Source: DYTH01 sp964552725 (GTDB taxonomy: Bacteria > Desulfobacterota > Syntrophia > Syntrophales > UBA5619). From it: a stretch of 39,572 bases of DNA. Position 1 is the stretch's first letter. The number at the start of each line of letters is the position of its first letter. The position numbers and the translations under genes are program-made. The stretch covers positions 1 through 39,572 of the forward strand of contig CAZKHU010000017.1 in the NCBI GenBank assembly GCA_964552725.1, given 5' to 3'. Shown piece by piece: positions 15,842 through 23,840 of the stretch. Under the pieces are notes generated by a model that searched no databases, had not been told where the DNA came from, and saw only the letters and a list, made by a program, of their open reading frames with translations.

Positions 15842-16656
15842 CGGAAACACTGCTTTTCAAGGCGGCCCTGGCCGCATATATCGCCTCTGCCGTCGTTTAT
15901 GGAGGATCTCTTCTGGAAAGACGTGTCATGACGGCGCGTTTCGGCGCCGGCCTGATGCTTGTCGCGTTGGGCATGCACACGCTTTATTATATCTTTCGCT
16001 GGTTTGCGGAAGTCAATATTCCCTCTGTCGGTGGTTACGACACCCTCTCCTTTTTCGCCTGGGTAATGGCCGCTTCTTATCTTGCGATGCAGTTGCGGAC
16101 CAAAACCCGCGTACTGGGGGCTTTTGTCGCGCCTGTCATCTCGGTGCTCATGGTGATTGCCTCTATCGATCTGGGGGGAAGCGTTGCCGGTTCGGCAGCC
16201 CTGAAGGGAACCCTGGTGATCGCCCACGTGATGCTCTCCGTCGCCGGTGAAGCGCTTTTCGCGGTTGCGTCGCTGGCGGGCGTCATGTACCTTATTCAGG
16301 ACCGCCTCCTCAGGAAGAGGAGAGACAGAAGCCTGATTAACCTGCTTCCATCCCTCCATGATCTCGACCGGATCAACCATCTCTGCCTTTTTGGAGGATT
16401 TTCACTGCTTACCCTGGGGATCCTGGCCGGTTCGTTCTGGGCGCGCATTGTCTGGGGAAGTCACTGGCAGTGGGATCCCAAACAGGTATGGACGCTGCTT
16501 GCCTGGGGATTCTATGCTTTCCTGCTTCATCAGCGTCTGGCCCTTGGCTGGCAGGGACGGAAGGCGGCCCGCTGGTCGCTTTTGGCGTTTGCCGCTTTGT
16601 TGTTGATGTTCGTTCTGGAAAGCTTTTTTTTCCGTTCGGCCCATACCTTTTTGTGA
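15838..16656 (+). CDS. ccsA: Cytochrome c assembly protein, CcsA/HemX family
   Basis: Polytopic membrane protein of 272 residues with about eight hydrophobic segments. The tryptophan-rich WGSHWQWDPKQVW motif marks the heme-handling CcsA/CcmC/HemX family; His residues in GMHTLYYIFRW, HVML and LLHQRL are candidate heme ligands. CcsA works in system II cytochrome c maturation. HemX paralogues next to hemA affect glutamyl-tRNA reductase levels, and given that hemA starts 4 nt downstream, a HemX-like role is equally possible. No ccsB/resB is in the window. Its ATG overlaps the preceding small ORF's stop. Confidence 0.85.
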   Translation: MTETLLFKAALAAYIASAVVYGGSLLERRVMTARFGAGLMLVALGMHTLYYIFRWFAEVNIPSVGGYDTLSFFAWVMAASYLAMQLRTKTRVLGAFVAPVISVLMVIASIDLGGSVAGSAALKGTLVIAHVMLSVAGEALFAVASLAGVMYLIQDRLLRKRRDRSLINLLPSLHDLDRINHLCLFGGFSLLTLGILAGSFWARIVWGSHWQWDPKQVWTLLAWGFYAFLLHQRLALGWQGRKAARWSLLAFAALLLMFVLESFFFRSAHTFL

Positions 16657-16660
16657 ACCC

Positions 16661-17920
16661 ATGAAACTTATTCTCATAGGAATGAATTATAAAACGGCGC
16701 CTGTCGAGCTCCGCGAACGTCTCCAGAATTACTGTTCGGATCAGGACGTTGCTCTCCCCGATTTGATGCGGAATCCCGAAATCAAGGAGGCGATCTGTCT
16801 TGCAACCTGCAACCGGATTGAGGTAATTGCCCGGCTCGGCGACCCGGTGCGGGGCGAGGATTTTCTGAAGTCCTTTCTGAGCAGGCAGGGCAACCTCGAT
16901 ATTGAGGAAATGGAAAAGTATCTTTATGTTTACAGAGATATAGATGCGGTGCTTCATCTTTTCCGGGTTGCGTCCAGCCTCGATTCAATGGTTATGGGGG
17001 AGCCGCAGATACTTGGACAGATCAAGGAAGCATATCGGATGGCGGTCGATCGCCATGCTACCGGCGTCCTGCTCAACCGTCTCACCCACCACGCCTTTCA
17101 GGTAGCAAAAAGGGTGAGAAGCGAGACCGAGATTGCCGGCAATGCGGTTTCGGTAAGCTATGCCGCAGTGGAACTGGCTAAAAAGATATTCGGGAGCCTA
17201 AAGGGGAGGTCGGCGCTCCTGATAGGCGCCGGCGAGATGTCGGAGCTTGCCGCCCGCCACCTCATTCGTCAGGGCGCCGGCAATATTTTCATCGCCAACA
17301 GGACTATGGCGAGGGCGCAGCAAATGGCGGAGGAATTTCACGGGGCCGCAGTTCCTTTCGATGACTTCCCGTCATTTCTGCTGGAGGTGGATATCGTTAT
17401 CACCTCCACAGGCGCCCCGGGCTATATTCTCAACGCCCAGATGGTTGCCGCCGCCTTGAGGAAGCATAAGCAGCATATGCTGTTTATGATCGATATCGCC
17501 GTTCCGCGGGATATCGATCCCGATGTCGGGGAGCTTGATAACGTTTATTTGTACAATATAGATCATCTTCAGGATGTCGTTGATGCGAACAAGGCGCTGC
17601 GCAGGGGCGAAGCCCTGAGGGCGGAAGAACTGATTGCCGAAGAGGTGGCGGGGTTTGAAAAGTGGTTTAATTCGCTTGCCGCCGTCCCGGCGATTGTGAG
17701 ATTGCGGGAAAAGACAGACAGCATCGTGCGGGGAGAGCTGGAAAGATTTTCTGCGTGGCTCGGCGGGCTGCCGGAGGAAGACCGCGCCCATGTGGAATGG
17801 CTGGTTTCTTCGGTTGTCAACAAAATCCTCCACGATCCGATAACCGTATTGAAGGAGGAAAGCAGCGAAGGGGAAGAGCTGCCCGATATGGCGGCTATCC
17901 GCAGACTTTTCAAGCTTTGA
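16661..17920 (+). CDS. hemA: Glutamyl-tRNA reductase
   Basis: First committed enzyme of C5-pathway tetrapyrrole synthesis, reducing Glu-tRNA-Glu to glutamate-1-semialdehyde with NADPH. 419 residues. The N-terminus MKLILIGMNYKTAPVELRER is classic, with catalytic Cys50 in CLATCNRIEV. Further blocks are SSLDSMVMGEPQILGQIKEAY, the NADPH-binding ALLIGAGEMSELAARHL and the dimerisation tail near the C-terminus. It follows ccsA/hemX by 4 nt and precedes hemC by a short gap. GSA aminotransferase (hemL) is not in the window and must be elsewhere. Confidence 0.97.
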   Translation: MKLILIGMNYKTAPVELRERLQNYCSDQDVALPDLMRNPEIKEAICLATCNRIEVIARLGDPVRGEDFLKSFLSRQGNLDIEEMEKYLYVYRDIDAVLHLFRVASSLDSMVMGEPQILGQIKEAYRMAVDRHATGVLLNRLTHHAFQVAKRVRSETEIAGNAVSVSYAAVELAKKIFGSLKGRSALLIGAGEMSELAARHLIRQGAGNIFIANRTMARAQQMAEEFHGAAVPFDDFPSFLLEVDIVITSTGAPGYILNAQMVAAALRKHKQHMLFMIDIAVPRDIDPDVGELDNVYLYNIDHLQDVVDANKALRRGEALRAEELIAEEVAGFEKWFNSLAAVPAIVRLREKTDSIVRGELERFSAWLGGLPEEDRAHVEWLVSSVVNKILHDPITVLKEESSEGEELPDMAAIRRLFKL

Positions 17921-17970
17921 AAATCATTTGATCTTATCTAACATTGCCATTGAGGTTTCAGGAGGACGTT

Positions 17971-18921
17971 ATTTCAGACAAATTCATAATTGGCACAAGG
18001 GGCAGCGCGCTGGCGCTTACACAATCAGGAATGGTCGCCGATCTCATCCGGGGGCGTCATCCGGGGCTTGAGGTCGAACTCAAGGTAATTCGGACCAAGG
18101 GAGACATCTTGCAGAACGTTGCCCTGTCCGTGATTGGCGGCAAGGGGGTCTTCATTAAGGAGATCGAGGAGGCTCTGCTCAGGGGCGATGTCGATCTGGC
18201 CGTTCACAGTATGAAGGATGTTCCGGCGGCGCTCCCCGACGAGTTGGAAATTGTCGTGACCCCCCTGCGGGAGGATCCCCGCGATGTTCTTGTCTCCAAA
18301 GGAGACCGGAAACTCGAAGAGATGCCTGAGGGAGCGAGAATTGGAACAGGTTCGCTAAGGCGCGAGCTGCAACTGAAAAACCGTTTCCCGGGCTTTGAGA
18401 TTGTGCCGATGCGGGGCAACCTCGATACGCGGATAAAGAAACTGGATACCGAAAACCTGAACGGCGTTATTCTCGCTGCGGCGGGGATTGCGAGGATGGG
18501 CTGGAGCGCCCGAGTTTCTCAATTTCTTCCGATTGACCTGCTGCTGCCGGCCGTCGGCCAGGGGGTGCTCGGATTGGAGACGAGACGGGGCGATGACCGT
18601 TCCCTGAGCATTATTGAATTTTTGAATGATCCCGTCACTTTTGTGGAAGCAGGCGCGGAGCGGGCTTTTCTTGAGCGCCTTGGCGGCGGTTGCCAGCTCC
18701 CGATTGCCGGATTTGCGAAAAAAGATGGCGAAAAGATTGTAATTGAGGGTATGGTGGGAAGCGTCGACGGGAAGGTTGTCATCCGCGAGCGTGTCGAAGG
18801 GAACGCCGGCGATTACAGACAGCTCGGCAGAGGCTTGGCGGAGGCCATCCTGCTGCGGGGAGGAGACGTACTTCTTGCTGGAATTGATCAGGAAGGCATG
18901 GTTGGAGGGGAAGTGATCTGA
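17971..18921 (+). CDS. hemC: Porphobilinogen deaminase (hydroxymethylbilane synthase), probable ATT start
   Basis: Polymerises four porphobilinogens to hydroxymethylbilane. Signatures: FIIGTRGSALALTQ, HSMKDVPAALPDELEI, GTGSLRRELQLK, PMRGNLDTRIKKL, LLPAVGQGVLGLE and the dipyrromethane-cofactor Cys in LGGGCQLPIAG. The start is odd. The only good Shine-Dalgarno, AGGAGG at 17960-17965, sits 5 nt before an in-frame ATT (17971), and there is no ATG, GTG or TTG nearby downstream. In-frame TTGs at 17944 and 17950 have no ribosome site and lie before the AGGAGG. Starting at ATT gives 316 residues and puts the cofactor Cys at 241, next to Cys242 of E. coli, and the GTR Arg at 10 against 11. The longer TTG form (17944) is the conventional alternative. 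Confidence 0.94.
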   Translation: MSDKFIIGTRGSALALTQSGMVADLIRGRHPGLEVELKVIRTKGDILQNVALSVIGGKGVFIKEIEEALLRGDVDLAVHSMKDVPAALPDELEIVVTPLREDPRDVLVSKGDRKLEEMPEGARIGTGSLRRELQLKNRFPGFEIVPMRGNLDTRIKKLDTENLNGVILAAAGIARMGWSARVSQFLPIDLLLPAVGQGVLGLETRRGDDRSLSIIEFLNDPVTFVEAGAERAFLERLGGGCQLPIAGFAKKDGEKIVIEGMVGSVDGKVVIRERVEGNAGDYRQLGRGLAEAILLRGGDVLLAGIDQEGMVGGEVI

Positions 18922-18923
18922 GC

Positions 18924-19703
18924 TTGTTAGAGACGGGACCGCTATTCGGCAGAGGAATCGTTATAACCAGACCTGAAAAGCAGGCGGGAGAGCTGACGAG
19001 ACTGCTTTCCTCCCTGGGCGCGCGGGTAATAAATTTCCCTGTCATACAAATCGCACCGCCCGAAGAGTGGTCGGCGGTGGATAAGGCGATCGGGAAACTG
19101 GAATCTTATCGCTGGATTGTTTTTACGAGCGCCAACGGGGTGGTTTTTTTCTTCCGGCGTCTGAAGGAGCTGGAAAGGGACATCAGGGAGCTCAAGGGTG
19201 TAAAAATCGCCGCGATTGGCCCGGCGACGGCCTCGGCAGTCGAGGCTCTGGGCATAAATGTCGATCTGGTCCCGGAGGAATTCGTTTCGGAGGGTGTGGT
19301 GAAGGCCTTTGCCGGCCGCGATTTGCAGGGATGCAGCATTCTGCTCCCGCGGGCGCAGGAGGCGCGCGACGTAATCCCTGAAGGGCTTGCCAGGCTGGGC
19401 GCAACTGTTGATGTGGCAACGGTGTATAGAACGATCAGCACGAACAGGGATCCCTCTGAAGTGCTTCGCCTCTTTGAAGACGGCAAAGTCTCCGCCGTCA
19501 TCTTTACCAGTGCGTCTACCGTCGTCAATTTTCTGAAACTTATGGGAGCGGATTTTCACCTTCCACCCCAGGTCAAGGTGGCGACTATCGGTCCGGTCAC
19601 AGAGGCTGCGGCAAAAAAAGCGGGTCTGTCCGTTCACATTCCGCAAAACCGTTCCACCATTCCGGAGCTGGTTGATGCGCTTACAGCCGCCTTTACAGCC
19701 TGA
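18924..19703 (+). CDS. hemD: Uroporphyrinogen-III synthase
   Basis: Cyclises hydroxymethylbilane to uroporphyrinogen III, the branch point to siroheme and heme. 259 residues, a stand-alone HemD without the uroporphyrinogen methyltransferase fusion seen in some deltaproteobacteria. The family is diverged, but GRGIVITRPEKQAGELTRLL, WIVFTSANGVVFFF, KIAAIGPATASAVEALG, SAVIFTSASTVVNFL and VATIGPVTEAAAKKAGL give the two-lobed HemD pattern. TTG start 2 nt after the hemC stop; a GGAGGGG lies a rather long 15 or so nt upstream inside hemC. End of the ccsA-hemA-hemC-hemD run, followed by a MITE-like element. Confidence 0.93.
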   Translation: MLETGPLFGRGIVITRPEKQAGELTRLLSSLGARVINFPVIQIAPPEEWSAVDKAIGKLESYRWIVFTSANGVVFFFRRLKELERDIRELKGVKIAAIGPATASAVEALGINVDLVPEEFVSEGVVKAFAGRDLQGCSILLPRAQEARDVIPEGLARLGATVDVATVYRTISTNRDPSEVLRLFEDGKVSAVIFTSASTVVNFLKLMGADFHLPPQVKVATIGPVTEAAAKKAGLSVHIPQNRSTIPELVDALTAAFTA

Positions 19704-19720
19704 ATGACTGAATTATTTAG

Positions 19721-19862
19721 CAATTGAGCCAATTGCAAAACTCCCCATTCTTGTCATTCCCGCAACGATTTTGAGCGGGAATCTGGTTCTAACTGCTTGA
19801 AAAACCATATTCCCGATAGAGACATTCGGGAATGACAAATGGTTTTGCAATTGGCTCAATTG
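19721..19862. repeat. 142-bp MITE-like element with 21-bp perfect terminal inverted repeats
   Basis: The 21 bases 19721-19741 (starting CAATTGAGCC) recur exactly inverted at 19842-19862. A second inverted pair, TTGTCATTCCCG (19751-19762) with CGGGAATGACAA (19827-19838), lies inside, and two smaller CATTCCCG/CGGGAAT hairpins occupy the centre. There is no transposase. The left part (19731-19778) recurs at 39525-39572 with one mismatch in 48 nt, so it is a dispersed family. The inner motif resembles the ATTCCC...GGGAAT repeats common in proteobacterial intergenic DNA. It could also act as a terminator hairpin for the hem operon. Confidence 0.85.
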
Positions 19863-19889
19863 ATACGTTTTTGGGCATCAAGGGGGAAT

Positions 19890-20072
19890 ATGCAGGAAGT
19901 CCTGCCTCAAATAATTTTTATCGTTGTGCTCGTGCTTAATTTCATTGGTTCGGCACTCGACAGCAACCGTAACTCGATGGCAAGTTTTTTAGCCACGGTT
20001 ATTCTGCTTGCTCTGACATACTGGGGGGGATTTTATGCGCCTCTCATCGATCTTCTGACTGCCCACCCTTAG
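19890..20072 (+). CDS. Small two-helix membrane protein, function unknown
   Basis: 60 residues, nearly all hydrophobic: segment one (about 5-20, PQIIFIVVLVLNFIG), a short polar loop (SALDSNRNS) and segment two ending in ALTYWGGFYAPL. I chose the ATG at 19890, preceded by AAGGGGG; the frame remains open further upstream, but that part is the repeat element. The layout and YWGGF motif remind me of small phage-encoded membrane proteins, but no phage genes are nearby and the resemblance is weak. It lies between the repeat and the ilv promoter, so it may be a leftover of a mobile element or a genuine small protein. Confidence 0.5.
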   Translation: MQEVLPQIIFIVVLVLNFIGSALDSNRNSMASFLATVILLALTYWGGFYAPLIDLLTAHP

Positions 20073-20107
20073 CCCAAAACATACGTAAAAATACGTAAAA
20101 ATACTTC

Positions 20108-20134
20108 TTGACAAAATGATTTGCATTTTATTAT
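20108..20134 (+). promoter_or_regulatory. ilvBN promoter
   Basis: Consensus TTGACA (20108-20113) is followed by TATTAT (20129-20134) at 15 nt, or the weaker TTATCA (20131-20136) at 17 nt. It lies about 30 nt before the leader peptide. Two copies of ATACGTAAAA just upstream (about 20081-20101) form a short direct repeat that could bind a regulator. Confidence 0.6.
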
Positions 20135-20162
20135 CATCGCAGCCAATTAAAAGGAGAATGTA

Positions 20163-20231
20163 ATGTTAAGCAGCGCAGCCATTTCCATTATCAGCATAAT
20201 TATTATTACCAGGGGAGCCCCGGCTGGATAG
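20163..20231 (+). CDS. ilvBN leader peptide (isoleucine-rich)
   Basis: 22 codons, beginning MLSSAAISIISIIIITRG, with AAGGAG 6-7 nt upstream. Seven of the codons are Ile, four of them consecutive (ATA ATT ATT ATT), with four Ala, one Leu and no Val. Its stop overlaps the region that pairs with the terminator arm. This is the arrangement of amino-acid biosynthetic attenuators: ribosomes stall on Ile codons when charged tRNA-Ile is scarce. Confidence 0.88.
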   Translation: MLSSAAISIISIIIITRGAPAG

Positions 20232-20290
20232 TGGTTTGCTGTTTTTAGTTTAGACCGTTGCCAGCCGAAAAGGTGGCAACGGTTTTTTTT
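20209..20290 (+). terminator. ilvBN transcription attenuator (protector, antiterminator, terminator)
   Basis: The terminator is CCGTTGCC (20255-20262) with GGCAACGG (20275-20282), followed by eight Ts (20283-20290). CGGCTGG in the leader-peptide end (20221-20227) is exactly complementary to CCAGCCG (20261-20267), which overlaps the terminator's 5' arm, giving an antiterminator. CCAG (20209-20212) can pair with CTGG (20224-20227) as a protector. A ribosome stalled at the Ile codons frees 20221-20227 and allows readthrough into ilvB; one reaching the stop codon covers it and allows termination. Confidence 0.88.
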
Positions 20291-20346
20291 GTGCGCTTTT
20301 CAGGGCGCGCCAGCTTGGGGGATTCCTCAGACAAGGGAGGTTGGAA

Positions 20347-22116
20347 GTGAAGGTTTCAGGAGCGCAAATTTTGTTCAAGGCATTGGAGATGGAAGAGGTT
20401 GAAGTGATCTTCGGCTATCCCGGGGGAGCGGTTATCGGAATTTATGACGAATTGTACCGCCAGAAGATGCGGCACATCCTGGTGCGGCACGAACAGGGGG
20501 CAATTCATGCCGCTGACGGCTATGCCCGGGCTTCAGGAAAGGTCGGCGTCTGTCTGGTGACATCCGGTCCGGGCGCCACCAATACGGTGACCGGGATCGC
20601 CAACGCGCATGCCGATTCCGTTCCTGTTGTTATCTTGACCGGGCAGGTGCCAACCGCCCTGATAGGCAGCGACGCTTTTCAAGAGGTTGATATTATGGGC
20701 ATTACCCGTCCCTGCACCAAACATAATTTTCTTGTGCGCGATGTTGCCGAGCTGGGAAAGGTGCTTCGGGAGGCGTTTCAAATTGCCCGTTCGGGAAGAC
20801 CCGGCCCTGTCCTTGTTGATCTTCCCAAGGATGTCATGCAGGCGGAGATCGAAGAAGAGGATGTCTGTTTTGTGAGCGGCTACCAGTATGCCGCAGAGTC
20901 TCTCGACGACTCCGCAATCGAGAAGGCTGTGGAAATGATCGCTGCCGCACGGAACCCGGTTGTTTTTTCCGGGGGCGGAGTGTCGATGGGCAAGGCTTCC
21001 GGCGAGCTGCGGGAATTGGCCGGGCTGATCGGCGCCCCGGTTGCTTCGACATTGATGGGTTTGGGCGCATTCCCCGCATCAGACCCGCTTTGGCTGGGAA
21101 TGGCGGGGATGCACGGAACCTATGCGGCGAATATGGCGTTTACCCATTGCGATCTTCTTGTCGGCGTCGGCGTCCGCTTTGACGATCGCGTAACTTCGAG
21201 GGTTGAGGCCTTTGCGCCGCGCGCAAAAATCATTCACATTGATATAGACCCCGTTTCCATTGATAAAATTGTCAGGACGAATCTTTCCATTGTTGCCGAT
21301 GCGAAACAGGCGCTTTCAGCCCTTGTTGGCAGGCTGAAAGAAAGGAATCATGTCCGGCCCGACGCGATCAACGAGTGGCAGGAGAGGGTTATCGAATGGA
21401 AAAGAGTGCAGCCGCTTGGCTACAAAGATAATGGCGATGTCATCAAGCCGCAGTTTGTTGTGGAAAAACTCTATGAGTTATCCCGCGGGAAAGCCATAAT
21501 TGCCACGGAAGTGGGGCAGAATCAGATGTGGGCAGCGCAGTTTTTTCAGTATAACGAGCCGAACTGTTTCCTTACCTCGGGAGGATTGGGGACTATGGGC
21601 TTCGGTTTTCCCGCCGCCATTGGAGCGCAGGTAGCCTGCCCGGACAGTCTGGTAATCGACGTCGCCGGCGATGGCAGCATCCAGATGAATTTTCAGGAAC
21701 TGGGAACGGCGGTACAGAATAAGCTGCCGGTTAAGATAGCGATTCTTAACAACGGTTTTCTGGGAATGGTTCGCCAGTGGCAGGAAAAGTTCTATCAAAA
21801 GCGCTATTCCCAGACTGTTCTCGATGACAACCCCGATTTCCTGAAGATTGCCGAGGCCTATGGCGCCAAGGGGCTGCGGGCGCGAACAGCCGCAGAGGTT
21901 GAAGATGTCATAAAAGAGGCCTTTGCCACGGACGGGGTAGTGGTGATGGATTTTATCGTTGACAGGGAAGAGGGAGTTTATCCGCTTGTGAAGCCGGGCG
22001 CTTCGCTCTGTGAAATGGATTTTGGACCGATGAGTGCAAAAAACGCGGAGATCGCGGCCCCCAAAAGCCTAATGAACACTAACGGAGATGATCCGTTTTC
22101 TCGTTCATTTAATTAA
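20347..22116 (+). CDS. ilvB: Acetolactate synthase, large (catalytic) subunit
   Basis: Thiamine-diphosphate enzyme making acetolactate or acetohydroxybutyrate in branched-chain amino-acid synthesis. 589 residues. FGYPGGAVIGIYDEL and VRHEQGAIHAADGYARASGKVGVCLVTSGPGATN are the N-terminal ThDP domain with the catalytic Glu; GQVPTALIGSDAFQEVDI is typical of biosynthetic AHAS; GDGSIQMNFQELGTAVQNKLPVK holds the GDG...NN cofactor motif. I chose GTG at 20347, with AGGGAGG 6 nt upstream; the TTG at 20341 directly abuts the ribosome site. Controlled by the Ile attenuator upstream. Followed by ilvN, but no ilvC, ilvD or leuA in the window. Confidence 0.96.
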   Translation: MKVSGAQILFKALEMEEVEVIFGYPGGAVIGIYDELYRQKMRHILVRHEQGAIHAADGYARASGKVGVCLVTSGPGATNTVTGIANAHADSVPVVILTGQVPTALIGSDAFQEVDIMGITRPCTKHNFLVRDVAELGKVLREAFQIARSGRPGPVLVDLPKDVMQAEIEEEDVCFVSGYQYAAESLDDSAIEKAVEMIAAARNPVVFSGGGVSMGKASGELRELAGLIGAPVASTLMGLGAFPASDPLWLGMAGMHGTYAANMAFTHCDLLVGVGVRFDDRVTSRVEAFAPRAKIIHIDIDPVSIDKIVRTNLSIVADAKQALSALVGRLKERNHVRPDAINEWQERVIEWKRVQPLGYKDNGDVIKPQFVVEKLYELSRGKAIIATEVGQNQMWAAQFFQYNEPNCFLTSGGLGTMGFGFPAAIGAQVACPDSLVIDVAGDGSIQMNFQELGTAVQNKLPVKIAILNNGFLGMVRQWQEKFYQKRYSQTVLDDNPDFLKIAEAYGAKGLRARTAAEVEDVIKEAFATDGVVVMDFIVDREEGVYPLVKPGASLCEMDFGPMSAKNAEIAAPKSLMNTNGDDPFSRSFN

Positions 22117-22134
22117 CGGAAGGATATTAAAGCT

Positions 22135-22623
22135 ATGGAAACGCAAAAAAATGTAATTTCTGTTCTGGTGAACAACAAACCCGATGTCCTGGCAAGGATA
22201 TCCGGAACGCTCAGCGGGCGGGGCTTCAATATTGAAAGCATTTCCGCCAATGTTACCATGGATCCCGCGAGGACAAAAATCATCATCACCACAATCGGGG
22301 ACAACGCGACTCTCACCCGGATACTCAAACAGATTGCCCGGCTGGTTGACATCATTGAAGTGGCTGATTTGACCGGGCGCAGAGCTGTCAGGCGCGAGCT
22401 GTTTCTGGTAAGGCTCAACTGGGCGAAGGCAGGAGACAGAAAGAAGGTCGAGGCGCTGGCGAAAAAGAATGGCTGGAAAATCCTCAGCGGCGACGAGGCC
22501 GGATGCATAATTGAAATTACCGGTGAAAACGGGGTTCTGCTCAACGAGGTAATGGCGCTGGAGCAGTTTGGCATGGAGGATTTTACCCGTACGGGCGTGG
22601 TGGCGATTGAATATGGGAAATAG
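22135..22623 (+). CDS. ilvN: Acetolactate synthase, small (regulatory) subunit
   Basis: 162 residues, the usual length for IlvN/IlvH. The N-terminal ACT domain VISVLVNNKPDVLARISGTLSGRGFNIESI binds valine for feedback inhibition and activates the large subunit. The C-terminal half (RRELFLVRLNW to EQFGMEDFTRTGVVAIEYGK) is the ALS_ss_C domain. It starts 18 nt after ilvB with AAGGA upstream, co-transcribed. The 225 nt that follow (22624-22848) include a small GGCAAA-A-TTTGCC hairpin with GGTTTTATT behind it, perhaps a weak terminator, and no gene I can support. Confidence 0.96.
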   Translation: METQKNVISVLVNNKPDVLARISGTLSGRGFNIESISANVTMDPARTKIIITTIGDNATLTRILKQIARLVDIIEVADLTGRRAVRRELFLVRLNWAKAGDRKKVEALAKKNGWKILSGDEAGCIIEITGENGVLLNEVMALEQFGMEDFTRTGVVAIEYGK

Positions 22624-22848
22624 GAAAAGGCAAAATTTGCCGGTTTTATTACATTGTGATTGCAATTCATCCGAATAGCTGTTAGCTTTACAGCCGTTTT
22701 TGCATAATCGCGGAACATGAATATGGGCAGGCCGGTTGCAAAAATTCGGCGATGCGGATGAAGGTGCGAGCATGGAGAGAACCTGAAATTCCGGGACCCG
22801 TATAAAAAGCAGAATCGGTGATTGTTCTTTAAAGAAGGGAGAATTACT

Positions 22849-23823
22849 ATGCAGTTTCCAGAATATCGGCCACGCCGGCTTAGAAAAAACGACACCCTCC
22901 GGAGGATGGTGCGGGAGACTCGTCTGTCTGTGGATAACCTCATCTACCCGCTTTTTGTCGTTCCCGGGAAAAAGGTTAAAAAACCGATTCCCTCGATGCC
23001 GGGGAATTTCCAGATGTCGGTCGACAACATCATCAGGGAGGCGGCGAGGCTCAAGGAGCTGGGGATCCCCGCCGTTATTCTTTTCGGAATTCCCGACAAA
23101 AAAGACGACATTGCCTCGCAGGCGCTGATCGACGGCGGGGTGGTGCAGACGGCCAGCCGGGAAATCAAGGCGAAGGTGCCGGATATCATTGTCATAACGG
23201 ACGTTTGTGTCTGTGAATATACGAGTCATGGTCATTGCGGCATAATCGAAAAGGGAGAAGTGCAGAACGACATGACGCTGGAGGTGCTCTCCGAAATGGC
23301 CGTTTCTCATGCGAAGGCCGGCGCCGACATGGTTGCCCCGTCGGCGATGATGGATGGGCAGGTCGGCGCGATCCGCGAGGGACTCGATGAAGCAGGTTTC
23401 GATTCCATTCCGATCATGGGTTATTCAGCCAAATTTGCCTCCTGTTTTTACGGGCCGTTCCGGGAAGCGGCGGAAAGCGCCCCCGCCTTTGGGGATCGCC
23501 GGGGCTACCAGATGGATCCGGCAAACGGGGATGAGGCGATCCGCGAAATCACTCTCGATGTTGAGGAAGGCGCAGATATTATCATGGTGAAGCCGGCTCT
23601 GCCGTACCTCGACCTGATCCGCCGGGCGAAAGAGGAATTCGATCTTCCACTTGCCGCCTACAATGTCAGCGGCGAATTTGCGATGATCAAGGCCGCCGCC
23701 GCCATGGGCTGGCTCGACGGCGAGCGGGCGATGATGGAATCCCTGACGGCAATAAAAAGGGCCGGGGCGGATATGATAATTACCTATTTTGCCCCCGAGG
23801 CGGCGGCGATTTTAAGAAAATAA
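22849..23823 (+). CDS. hemB: Porphobilinogen synthase (5-aminolevulinate dehydratase)
   Basis: Condenses two 5-aminolevulinates to porphobilinogen. 324 residues. Starts MQFPEYRPRRLRKNDTLRRMVRET, the common bacterial HemB opening. VCVCEYTSHGHCGII holds the Cys cluster of zinc-dependent enzymes; SAKFASCFYGPFREAA and MVKPALPYLDLI carry the two catalytic lysines. The ATG at 22849 has AAGGGAG 7 nt upstream. It is separated from the ccsA-hemACD run by the repeat element and ilvBN, and is followed 17 nt later by the AhbD-like gene, a neighbour pair known from other deltaproteobacteria. Confidence 0.97.
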   Translation: MQFPEYRPRRLRKNDTLRRMVRETRLSVDNLIYPLFVVPGKKVKKPIPSMPGNFQMSVDNIIREAARLKELGIPAVILFGIPDKKDDIASQALIDGGVVQTASREIKAKVPDIIVITDVCVCEYTSHGHCGIIEKGEVQNDMTLEVLSEMAVSHAKAGADMVAPSAMMDGQVGAIREGLDEAGFDSIPIMGYSAKFASCFYGPFREAAESAPAFGDRRGYQMDPANGDEAIREITLDVEEGADIIMVKPALPYLDLIRRAKEEFDLPLAAYNVSGEFAMIKAAAAMGWLDGERAMMESLTAIKRAGADMIITYFAPEAAAILRK

Positions 23824-23840
23824 GAGGGAAGGTTTATAAA

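Noticed and set aside
17944..17970. TTG at 17944 or 17950 as the hemC start
   Set aside because: Neither has a ribosome site, both precede the strong AGGAGG, and the added residues are not like HemC; kept only as an alternative.
19721..19862. Treating the repeat as part of an insertion sequence
   Set aside because: There is no transposase or additional open frame between the terminal repeats; only a non-autonomous element is supported.
22105..23310. 401-codon open frame on the minus strand across ilvN and hemB
   Set aside because: It spans two well-supported genes and their intergenic region and resembles no protein.
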